Shown: piece after piece, positions 1 through 6,213 of the stretch | Numbering within the stretch: position 1 is the stretch's first letter | Layout: each line of letters starts with the position of its first letter | DNA from: an uncultured Eubacteriales bacterium | Lineage (GTDB): Bacteria; Bacillota_A; Clostridia; Christensenellales; Aristaeellaceae | Length of the DNA: 13,461 nt | Assembly: GCA_902766515.1 (NCBI GenBank) | Contig: CACXEB010000468.1 | Span: forward strand, 1-13,461 | Direction: 5' to 3' | Notes under the pieces: generated by a model | What the model was told of the DNA's origin: nothing | The model's input: only the letters and a program-made list of their open reading frames with translations | The model's database searches: none | Position numbers and translations under genes: made by a program

Positions 1-1347
1 GCGCTCCAGGCGGCTCATGCCGATGCGGATCTGGTTCTGCAGCAGCTCGCCCACGGAGCGCAGGCGGCGGTTGCCCAGGTGGTCGATATCGTCCGTGGTG
101 CCGATGCCGTAGGGCAGGCCCAGCAGGTAGCTGACGGACGCGACAATATCGTCGATGATGATGTGCTTGGGCACCAGGTTGCTGACGTTCTCGCGGATGG
201 TCTGCTTGAGGTCCTCCGCGGGGGTTTCGTCCAGCAGCTTGAGCAGGGTGGGCAGGTGGACCATCTCCAGGATGCCCGCTTCCTTCGGATCGAAGGGCAG
301 GTAGCCGTCGGCCCGGACAAACTGGTTGCCCACGATGGTGTGCGGCTGGCCTTCCACCAGGATGTCGATGCGGTTGATGCCGGCATTCTGAAGCTCATAC
401 GCCTGCTCGCGGGTCAGGACGGTCCCCGCCTCGGCCAGCAGCTCGCCGGTCGTGGGATGGATGGCGTTCTCCGCGAGGGTATGGCCGGCGATGCGGGCCG
501 CGATGCTCAGCTTTTTGTTGAACTTGTAGCGGCCGACGCGCATCAGGTCATAGCGCTTCGGATCAAAGAAGAAGCTGCGCAGCAGCGACCGGGCGCTGTC
601 CTCGCTGGGCAGGTCGCCGGGCTTCTGGCGGCGGTAGATCTCCAGCAGGGCGTCGCGCTGGTTCTTGGTGGTGTCCGCGTGCTGGATGGTGGCCATCAGC
701 CGCTCATCCTCGCCCAGCAGGTTGACGATATCGCTGTCGGAACCGTAGCCAAGGGCGCGCAGCAGCACCGTGATCGGCAGCTTGCGCGCGCGGTCGATGC
801 GCACGTAGAGCGCATCGTTGGAATCGGTTTCATATTCCAGCCAGGCGCCGCGGTTCGGGATCACCTGGGCGCTGAACAGCCGCTTGCCGGCCTTGTCGAT
901 CACCACGTCGAAATAGGCGCCGGGGGAGCGGACCAGCTGGCTGACGATGACGCGCTCGGCGCCGTTGATGATGAAGGTGCCATGTTCCGTCATGAGCGGG
1001 AAATCGCCCATGAATACTTCGCTTTCTTTAATTTCGCCGGTTTCACGATTCTTAAGGCGCACGGAAACCTTGAGCGGCGCCGCGTAGGTCAGATCCCGTT
1101 CACGGCAGCGTTCGACGTCATTCTTCGGCTTGCTGTCCAGCGAGTAATCGACGAATTCCAATACCAGATTTTCGCTGTAATCGGTAATCGGGGACACATC
1201 GGCCAGCACTTCCTTGAGATCTTCCTGCAGAAAATGGCGGTAGCTCTTTTTCTGCACTTCGATCAGGTCGGGCATGTCCAGGACTTCGTCAATGCGCGAG
1301 AAGCTCATGCGCTTGCGCAGCTTTCCCATCGGAACCTCGTGCACCAT
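1..1347 (-). CDS. rpoB: DNA-directed RNA polymerase beta subunit, N-terminal part (cut by window edge)
   Basis: This encodes the first 449 residues of the beta subunit, a core part of RNA polymerase that with beta-prime forms the catalytic cleft. The translation begins [20 protein letters not shown] and contains conserved family blocks such as [41 protein letters not shown] (residues about 104-131, quoted in part: [20 protein letters not shown]) and [20 protein letters not shown] near the edge. The frame is open to base 1, just before the region where rifampicin-resistance mutations cluster in other bacteria. The ATG at 1347 is preferred over the internal ATG at 1329 because an AAAGGAGT ribosome site (1358-1365) lies 10 bases upstream. 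It is transcribed from its own promoter (1470-1498). No rplL lies upstream, unlike the common rplKAJL-rpoBC order. Identification is certain; only the 3' two thirds are missing. Confidence 0.98.
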   Translation of the reverse strand, partial: MVHEVPMGKLRKRMSFSRIDEVLDMPDLIEVQKKSYRHFLQEDLKEVLADVSPITDYSENLVLEFVDYSLDSKPKNDVERCRERDLTYAAPLKVSVRLKNRETGEIKESEVFMGDFPLMTEHGTFIINGAERVIVSQLVRSPGAYFDVVIDKAGKRLFSAQVIPNRGAWLEYETDSNDALYVRIDRARKLPITVLLRALGYGSDSDIVNLLGEDERLMATIQHADTTKNQRDALLEIYRRQKPGDLPSEDSARSLLRSFFFDPKRYDLMRVGRYKFNKKLSIAARIAGHTLAENAIHPTTGELLAEAGTVLTREQAYELQNAGINRIDILVEGQPHTIVGNQFVRADGYLPFDPKEAGILEMVHLPTLLKLLDETPAEDLKQTIRENVSNLVPKHIIIDDIVASVSYLLGLPYGIGTTDDIDHLGNRRLRSVGELLQNQIRIGMSRLER

Positions 1348-1357
1348 AATACGAATC

Positions 1358-1365
1358 ACTCCTTT
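1358..1365 (-). promoter_or_regulatory. Ribosome binding site of rpoB
   Basis: On the minus strand this reads AAAGGAGT, followed by 10 bases and then ATG at 1347. It decides between the starts MVHEVPM (1347) and MGKLRKRM (1329) in favour of the former. Confidence 0.85.
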
Positions 1366-1419
1366 ATGCTGATCAGTGCAACCCTTTTCGCCGCCGCCCT
1401 TTTGCGCCGGTCACCCGCT

Positions 1420-1439
1420 TCAGGCATACGAAAACCTGA
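1420..1439 (-). repeat. Small hairpin in the rpoB leader
   Basis: The arms TCAGG and CCTGA form a 5-bp stem with a 10-base loop in the middle of the untranslated leader of rpoB. No run of T follows, so this does not look like an intrinsic terminator. Its function is unknown, and a 5-bp stem could be chance. Confidence 0.35.
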
Positions 1440-1440
1440 C

Positions 1441-1461
1441 GCATCAAGTCGCCACTGATGC
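1441..1461 (-). repeat. Hairpin at the 5' end of the rpoB transcript
   Basis: GCATCA and TGATGC form a 6-bp stem that can extend by two pairs across a bulged base, closing on a CGCC loop. The predicted transcription start from the upstream promoter is about 1462-1464, so this stem would sit within a few bases of the mRNA 5' end. 5'-terminal stems are known to slow RNA decay in bacteria. Applying that here is inference. Confidence 0.45.
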
Positions 1462-1469
1462 AATCATAA

Positions 1470-1498
1470 ACAATAGCACAATTTTTTGAAGCTGTCAA
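1470..1498 (-). promoter_or_regulatory. Sigma-A-type promoter of rpoB
   Basis: On the minus strand: -35 TTGACA (1498-1493, perfect consensus), a 17-base spacer and -10 TATTGT (1475-1470, 5 of 6 to TATAAT by position except one mismatch region). The TG at the extended -10 position (TGcTATTGT) strengthens it. The surrounding bases are AT-rich in an otherwise GC-rich window. The predicted start at about 1463 leaves a leader of about 116 bases before the rpoB ATG. This makes rpoB the first gene of its transcript. Confidence 0.88.
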
Positions 1499-1574
1499 CC
1501 ATTTATTTTCGATGTTTTTTCGGTGTTTTTCCGGCTGCGGTGCGCCGTCCGGGCAGGAAAGTTTGAAGACCATC

Positions 1575-1603
1575 TATCCAAAATCCGTTTTCAAGTGTAT
1601 AAT
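1575..1603 (+). promoter_or_regulatory. Candidate promoter of the SpoIIE-like phosphatase gene
   Basis: A perfect TATAAT at 1598-1603 lies in an AT-rich patch facing right. The best -35 at 17-base spacing is TATCCA (1575-1580), only 3 of 6 to consensus, so an activator may be needed or the promoter may be weak. The predicted start at about 1610 would give a leader of about 140 bases before the ATG at 1749. Confidence 0.45.
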
Positions 1604-1617
1604 CAATGGATGAGGGT

Positions 1618-1675
1618 GTCCGGAGACAGGTGTTTGTCCCTGCGGCGACAGGGCCGCCGGGGTCCATGGCCGGAC
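1618..1675 (+). promoter_or_regulatory. Possible structured leader of the phosphatase mRNA
   Basis: Outer arms GTCCGG (1618-1623) and CCGGAC (1670-1675) enclose an inner hairpin CCCTG (1638-1642) / CAGGG (1649-1653) with a 6-base loop. The inner left arm can instead pair with CAGG at 1627-1630, so two alternative folds are possible. I do not recognise any known riboswitch consensus here. GC-rich DNA folds easily, so this may be incidental. Confidence 0.3.
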
Positions 1676-1748
1676 GGAGGCACGCCTTGCCCCTAAACCC
1701 GCGATGACCGCCATTCACGCTTGCCACGATAGATGAAGGAGCAATACG

Positions 1749-3845
1749 ATGTACATGTCCACCTGGATGATGATCCTGAAGATGACCGGCTCGGCGCTGA
1801 TGTATACCGTGGTGACGACCCTGGCCTACCTGTACTGGCGGAAGCGGGAGAAAACGCTGTGGCTGAAGATCCTGGTGGGCCTCGTGTACGGCCTTTGCTG
1901 CGTCGCCTCCAACCACCTGGGGGTCGAGTACAACGCGATGGTGATCAACGTCCGGGACATCGGCCCACTGGCGGCCGGCCTCTTTTTTGATCCCCTGTCC
2001 GGCATCCTGGCCGGCCTGATCGGCGGCATCGAGCGCTACCTGATCGGCGAATTCCTGGGCATCGGCGCCTTTACGCGCGTGGCGTGCGGGATATCTACCT
2101 GCCTGGCCGGCTTCCTGGCGGCGGCGCTGCATCGGCGGGTCTACTGCGGCGAGCGGCCGTCGGTGGTGCACGCCTGCATGGTGGGCGCCGTCATGGAAGT
2201 CTTCCATATGTATGCGGTGATGCTGACCAACCGCGACAACATGAACATGGCGCATATCGTGGTGAGCTCCTGCTCCATCCCCATGATCGTGTTCACGGCG
2301 GTGGGGATGGCCGTGTGCTCGCTGATCGTTTTCCGGCTTTCCAGCACGTATCACGGCACCGCGTTTTTCCAGCCGCGGGCGAAGACGCCGGTGTTCGTCC
2401 ATTTCCAGCGCTGGCTGCTGATCGTGACGGTCGTCCTGTTCGTTTCCAGCACGCTGGTCGGGTACCTGATCCAGGTCCGGATCGCCGTGGAATCCGCGCG
2501 GATGGACATGGAGATCATGGGCCGCGAGCTGAGGATCAGGTATGATCAGAACGGCCATGACCTCGAAGCGCTGAGGCACTATATCGGCGACCTGAGCGTC
2601 AGCTGGGACAAGCTGGCCTACGTGGTGGACAGTGAAACAGGCGAATACATGATCAACGGGATTGCGGAAAGAGCGAAACGGGTCAGCGACAGTGACCTCC
2701 GGCTGATCATGGAGCGGGCGGACGCGGCGCCTTTTTTTGCGGAGCTCAAGATGGTGATGATGCAGAGCTACACGATGTCCATCCGCCTGGATGAACGGTA
2801 TTACCTGGTGCTCTGCGCGACGACGTACTCGCTCAGTTCCAACGGCGAGACCCAGCTGTATGACACGATCTTCTCCAATATCCTGATCTTCGCGATCCTC
2901 TTCTTCCTGGTCTCCCAGCTGGTGGAAACCATGGTGGTCCGGAACCTGAAGTCGGTCAACCAATCGCTCAACCGGATCACGGAAGGCCAGCTCAACGAGG
3001 AGGTTGCCGTCCGCAGCTCCCTGGAGTTTTCGGAGCTTTCCGATGATATCAACCAGACGGTGACGGTCCTTAAGGGATATATTGAAGAGGCCCGCAGGCG
3101 GATGCAGGCGGACCTGAAGCTGGCAGCCGATATTCAGGAGGCTTCCCTGCCCAGGAACTTCACCTACAACCGCAGCGATTTTGAAATCTACGCCATGATG
3201 GTCCCCGCGAAGGAAGTGGGCGGCGATTTCTACGACTTCTTCTTTATTGACAACAATACCATGGTGCTGGTCATCGCGGACGTATCCGGCAAGAGCGTCC
3301 CCGCGGCCCTGTTCATGATGCGTTCCAAGACGGCCATCAAGAATTACGCCCGCTCCGGCAACAGTCCGGCGGAGCTGCTCACACATGTCAACAATACGCT
3401 GTGCGAGGGGAACGACGCGGAGATGTTCGTGACGGTCTGGCTGGGGATCATCGACCTCAGGACGGGCAGGATGCGCTGCGCCAACGCCGGGCACGAATAC
3501 CCGATCCTGATGCGGACCGGCGGGAAGTACAAACTCATAAAAGACCGCCATGGCATGGTGCTGGCGGCCGTTGAGGATGTGCCGATGATCGAGTACGAGC
3601 TGGAGCTGAACCCGGGCGACCGGCTGTTTGTCTATACGGACGGCATTCCGGAGGCGATCAACGAGAAGGAGGAAGCCTACGGGACCGGCCGCCTGGTGGA
3701 AAAGCTGAATACGCTGAGGGACGCGGCCCAGCGGGAGACGCTGGCGGGCGTGATCGGGGATGTACGGGCATTCGCCGGCAAGGCGGAGCAGTTTGACGAC
3801 ATCACGATGATCGGCTTCACGTATCTGGGCGGCGAAGCCGGGTGA
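1749..3845 (+). CDS. Membrane sensor PP2C-type serine phosphatase (5TM-LYT, HAMP-like, SpoIIE/RsbU catalytic domain)
   Basis: This 698-residue protein probably dephosphorylates an anti-anti-sigma (STAS) protein in response to an envelope signal, as SpoIIE/RsbU-family phosphatases do. Residues 1-200 match the LytS-type 5TM receptor, with NVRDIGPLAAGLFFDPLSG and a glycine-rich stretch at 67-125. A further membrane helix (221-243), an extracytoplasmic region (about 245-372), another helix (376-397) and a HAMP-like plus coiled linker (398-465) lead to the catalytic domain (about 466-695). Its metal-binding motifs are intact: GGDFYD (491-496), DVSGK (511-515), NAGHEYP (579-585), YTDG (629-632) and FDDIT (682-686). 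GAAGGAG at 1735-1741, 7 bases before the ATG, sets the start. No STAS, kinase or sigma-factor gene lies nearby, so its target is encoded elsewhere. It converges on the next gene, leaving 19 bases between stop codons. Confidence 0.95.
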   Translation: MYMSTWMMILKMTGSALMYTVVTTLAYLYWRKREKTLWLKILVGLVYGLCCVASNHLGVEYNAMVINVRDIGPLAAGLFFDPLSGILAGLIGGIERYLIGEFLGIGAFTRVACGISTCLAGFLAAALHRRVYCGERPSVVHACMVGAVMEVFHMYAVMLTNRDNMNMAHIVVSSCSIPMIVFTAVGMAVCSLIVFRLSSTYHGTAFFQPRAKTPVFVHFQRWLLIVTVVLFVSSTLVGYLIQVRIAVESARMDMEIMGRELRIRYDQNGHDLEALRHYIGDLSVSWDKLAYVVDSETGEYMINGIAERAKRVSDSDLRLIMERADAAPFFAELKMVMMQSYTMSIRLDERYYLVLCATTYSLSSNGETQLYDTIFSNILIFAILFFLVSQLVETMVVRNLKSVNQSLNRITEGQLNEEVAVRSSLEFSELSDDINQTVTVLKGYIEEARRRMQADLKLAADIQEASLPRNFTYNRSDFEIYAMMVPAKEVGGDFYDFFFIDNNTMVLVIADVSGKSVPAALFMMRSKTAIKNYARSGNSPAELLTHVNNTLCEGNDAEMFVTVWLGIIDLRTGRMRCANAGHEYPILMRTGGKYKLIKDRHGMVLAAVEDVPMIEYELELNPGDRLFVYTDGIPEAINEKEEAYGTGRLVEKLNTLRDAAQRETLAGVIGDVRAFAGKAEQFDDITMIGFTYLGGEAG

Positions 3846-3848
3846 TAC

Positions 3849-3875
3849 CCGGCGCCGGACGGAATCAGAGTTCCG
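3849..3875. repeat. Palindromes between convergent genes
   Basis: A perfect 10-base palindrome CCGGCGCCGG (3849-3858) is followed by a 5-bp stem CGGAA/TTCCG with a 6-base loop (3860-3875) that covers the minus-strand stop codon of the regulator gene. They lie where two convergent transcripts end and could contribute to bidirectional termination. Neither side has a T-run, so I do not call an intrinsic terminator. Confidence 0.35.
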
Positions 3876-4596
3876 CTTCCAGCCGGACGCAGCGGCCGAC
3901 GCAGGTGATGGCGTTCAGGTTGGTGATCTCGCTTTCGCACGCCTGATCAAACTTCTGCAGCATGACCTGGAAGTTGGGCATGGAGACCGTCTTGCGCAGG
4001 ATCTTGCCATAGGGGGTGTCCAGCACCATGATCGCACCGTCCACCGGCGCCTGCGCGGGCACCACCAGCAGCAGGTCGCCCTTCATGACGCGGAAGCCGC
4101 GCAGGTCGTTGTCAGGCGCAGTTAGGTAATAGACCTTGTCGGGGTTCGCCCCTTCGATTTTGCCGTTGGTGATGGGCAGCAGCCGGTGGCCCACCTCTTT
4201 CATGGCGGCGTTCATCACCGGCACGTGCTTGAGCACCCCGGACAGCGCGTCCAGCCAGATCGAGCCGCTCACCGGCTCGCCGGACGCCTCGTCCTCCGTG
4301 CCCTCGCGCTTTTCTTTTTTGGTCAGCTTTTTCTCCGCCGCCTGGGCGATGGCGGGCATGGCGCTCTGCAGGGCCACGGTGGCGGCGATATCGTCCAGGG
4401 TGAAGTCCGCCTCGGTCTGCTGCTGCATGCCCATGGTCTTCAGGATGCGCCGCGCCTGGTCGTCCTGGATGATGCGGCGGCCGGACTCGACCTCTTCAAG
4501 ATATTTCTCGCTGACGCCGCACTTGCGCGCCACCTGCTTATAGGTCAGCTTCTGCCGGGTACGCTCCAGGCGGATCAGGTCTCCGAGTCTGCTCAT
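3865..4596 (-). CDS. XRE-family regulator with degenerate S24/LexA-like C-terminal domain
   Basis: This 243-residue cytoplasmic protein is probably a transcription regulator. Residues 4-57 form a Cro/C1-type helix-turn-helix (KLTYKQVARKCGVSEKYLEE, then ESGRR). A charged lysine/glutamate linker (88-108) follows. Residues about 120-243 resemble the S24 fold (VYYLTAPDNDL, GDLLLVVP at 173-180, DGAIMVLDTPYGKILRK). In self-cleaving LexA/CI proteins this fold has a Ser-Lys pair. By my alignment, the GDSM-type serine position is Asp164 (DNDL) and the lysine position is Arg201, so autocleavage looks unlikely and the domain may serve dimerisation or ligand binding. AAGGAG (4606-4611), 9 bases from the ATG, sets the start and overlaps the stop codon of the preceding exported-protein gene, which suggests translational coupling. 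The DNA target is unknown. Confidence 0.88.
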   Translation of the reverse strand: MSRLGDLIRLERTRQKLTYKQVARKCGVSEKYLEEVESGRRIIQDDQARRILKTMGMQQQTEADFTLDDIAATVALQSAMPAIAQAAEKKLTKKEKREGTEDEASGEPVSGSIWLDALSGVLKHVPVMNAAMKEVGHRLLPITNGKIEGANPDKVYYLTAPDNDLRGFRVMKGDLLLVVPAQAPVDGAIMVLDTPYGKILRKTVSMPNFQVMLQKFDQACESEITNLNAITCVGRCVRLEAEL

Positions 4597-4609
4597 GGTT
4601 GAATACTCC

Positions 4610-6151
4610 TTATTGTCCGATGACGATCTTGGTCAGGCTGCCGGTCAGGCGGGCGACGAGCTCCCCGAGCTGCGCCAGGCGGTTCTGCGCGCTCATCATG
4701 TCGATCCGCAGGGAGGAGGACAGCGCGTTGGCCAGCATGGTCGGCGTCCAGCGCGACGCGGTCTTGCCGCTGAACTTGAGGCCGACGGTGCTTTCGCGCT
4801 CCAGGTCGGTCAGCGTGAGGCCGCTCTCGACATAGACCACGGACATCTGGCTGGACGTCTTGGAATAGATGACCAGGGTGCCGTTCAGGCTGAGGGGCGG
4901 CAGGCCCATCTGGTCGTCCGGCTTGACCACCAGCGTCATTTCGTACGCGCGTTCATACCGGCTGGCGTACACGTCGTTGTTATCCTTCGGTTCGGGAATG
5001 TTCAGGTTGTAGGAGCAGGAGAACAGCGTCTGGTCCTCCTGGATCAGGGATTCGGGATCGTCGGACGCGGGCAGGATCACCAGCAGGGAGCCGGTCCAGA
5101 TCGCCTCGCCGGAGTTCTGGGCCGTCAGCGCGATTTCGATATCCTGGCCGAAGGCGACGCCGACCTGCTCGCCGTCCAGGGCGGCGCTCAGCTCCCACAG
5201 TTCGCCTTCTTCGGCCTTCGGCACATGGGTGATGGTCAGCTCCTTCACGGGCAGCGCGCCGGCGAAGGGCATGGATACGCTGTCGAACAGCACGTCGCCG
5301 CTCAGGGTATCGTTCTGACGGCGCACGCGGATGCTGCCGTCCAGCTTGACATTGTCGATCATCTTGAGGAAACCGGTCAGCATGGAGGGCTGCAGGTAGG
5401 CGGCTGCCTCCTCCGCGGTCACGATTTCCGACAGCAGGGCCAGCAGCTCGCGGTTGGTGTAGAAATCGACCAGCAGCTGCAGGGTTTCCTGCTTCACCGC
5501 GGCAATGGGCACCTCGTACACGGTGGTGGTCACATAGTTTCCGCTTTCGTCCTGCTCGGTCGAGGTGGTCACATAGCTCTGGAGCCAGCGGTTCACCTTC
5601 AGGGAAAACTGCTCCAGGTACGGCTGGGCCTTTTCCTGCCAGTTCTTGCTGGCCCGGGAAATCTCGGCCAGCACGTGCAGCAGGCTCGGCCAGCCGTTTT
5701 CGGTGGGAAACACCAGGCTGGACCAGTCAAAGCCGCTGTCGAACGCGTAATAGAGGCCGTTGTCGTCCAGCAGCGGGGACTGCAGATAGACGACGCCGGA
5801 CGCGTCGGTCAGCACGTTGAAGCGGGCCGCTTCGGCGCCCTCGCTGTTCAGCAGGGTGAGCACGGTCTCGTCACCTTCGAAGGCGCTGGCGTTCTGGTTG
5901 GTGTGCGTCAGGCTGAGGGACCATTTGGTCAGGATCTCCTGCAGCTGTTTCCAGGTGTCCCCGCCGAACAGCGCGGACATATCCCCTGTGGTTTCGCCGG
6001 TCAGGGTGCCGCGGAAGCCGCTGGTGCGCCACTGTCCCTTCAGCTTGTCCAGCTGGTTCAGCTCGCTGACCGCGACGTCCGCCCGGGCGGTGATCAGGCA
6101 GGAAAGCGCCAGGACCAGGCTCAACAGGACCGCAAAAAACCGCTTGAACAT
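4610..6151 (-). CDS. Exported protein of unknown function (513 aa), beta-rich
   Basis: I do not recognise the family. The N-terminus (MFKRFFAVLLSLVLALSCLI) is a classic Sec signal peptide with a likely signal-peptidase-I cut after Ala24 (ARA|D). The mature part has an alpha/beta first half (30-265), then repeated short beta-strand segments marked by a small residue plus Gly: TLSGDVLF (282-289), IWTGSLLVIL (351-360), LNGTLVIY (422-429) and LKFSGK (458-463). It ends in a probable helix (470-505). The same layout appears in the upstream neighbour, so the two may be distant paralogues. The frame stays open to 6523, but only the ATG at 6151 has a ribosome site (GGAGG, 8 bases away) and a signal peptide, so I reject the longer start. 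It probably acts outside the membrane. Confidence 0.87.
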   Translation of the reverse strand: MFKRFFAVLLSLVLALSCLITARADVAVSELNQLDKLKGQWRTSGFRGTLTGETTGDMSALFGGDTWKQLQEILTKWSLSLTHTNQNASAFEGDETVLTLLNSEGAEAARFNVLTDASGVVYLQSPLLDDNGLYYAFDSGFDWSSLVFPTENGWPSLLHVLAEISRASKNWQEKAQPYLEQFSLKVNRWLQSYVTTSTEQDESGNYVTTTVYEVPIAAVKQETLQLLVDFYTNRELLALLSEIVTAEEAAAYLQPSMLTGFLKMIDNVKLDGSIRVRRQNDTLSGDVLFDSVSMPFAGALPVKELTITHVPKAEEGELWELSAALDGEQVGVAFGQDIEIALTAQNSGEAIWTGSLLVILPASDDPESLIQEDQTLFSCSYNLNIPEPKDNNDVYASRYERAYEMTLVVKPDDQMGLPPLSLNGTLVIYSKTSSQMSVVYVESGLTLTDLERESTVGLKFSGKTASRWTPTMLANALSSSLRIDMMSAQNRLAQLGELVARLTGSLTKIVIGQ

Positions 6152-6152
6152 G

Positions 6153-6174
6153 TTACATACCTCCACTGATGTAA
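6153..6174 (-). promoter_or_regulatory. Hairpin presenting the ribosome site in its loop
   Basis: On the minus strand TTACAT and ATGTAA form a 6-bp AU-rich stem. The 10-base loop between them contains the GGAGG ribosome site (6160-6164) of the 513-residue exported protein, and the stem ends one base before its ATG. A weak stem displaying the ribosome site could modulate initiation. Its function is unproven. Confidence 0.4.
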
Positions 6175-6213
6175 TGTTGTAGAACTGCATCCTTCCAGCG
6201 GACAGCGCCGGGC

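Larger units (their letters stand above)
1348..1748. other. Intergenic region with divergent promoters (401 bases, no gene)
   Basis: This is the only gene-free stretch above 300 bases. From left to right it holds the rpoB ribosome site and leader hairpins (1358-1461), the rpoB promoter (1470-1498), an AT-rich section with a candidate rightward -10 box (1598-1603), and a GC-rich, potentially structured leader (1611-1730) ending in the ribosome site of the phosphatase gene (1735-1741). Short open frames on both strands lack ribosome sites or overlap promoter elements, and I do not call them genes. Confidence 0.8.

Noticed and set aside
1373..1444. 23-codon leader peptide ([23 protein letters not shown]) before rpoB
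   Set aside because: It lies inside the predicted transcript but has no ribosome site, and its first bases sit in a hairpin arm; nothing supports translation.
79..1458. 459-codon open frame on the plus strand
   Set aside because: It lies antisense to rpoB, whose conserved protein sequence is unmistakable, and has no ribosome site; long antisense frames are common in GC-rich DNA.
1618..1730. Known riboswitch (cyclic di-GMP, FMN, ZTP and others) in the phosphatase leader
   Set aside because: I compared by eye with the conserved cores I know and found no match; only generic GC-rich pairing is visible.
1503..3551. 682-codon open frame on the minus strand
   Set aside because: It is antisense to the phosphatase gene, rich in His/Asp/Gln/Arg typical of shadow frames, and has no family resemblance.
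4595..6169. 524-codon open frame on the plus strand
   Set aside because: It is antisense to the exported-protein gene, low-complexity in composition, and has no ribosome site or recognisable domain.
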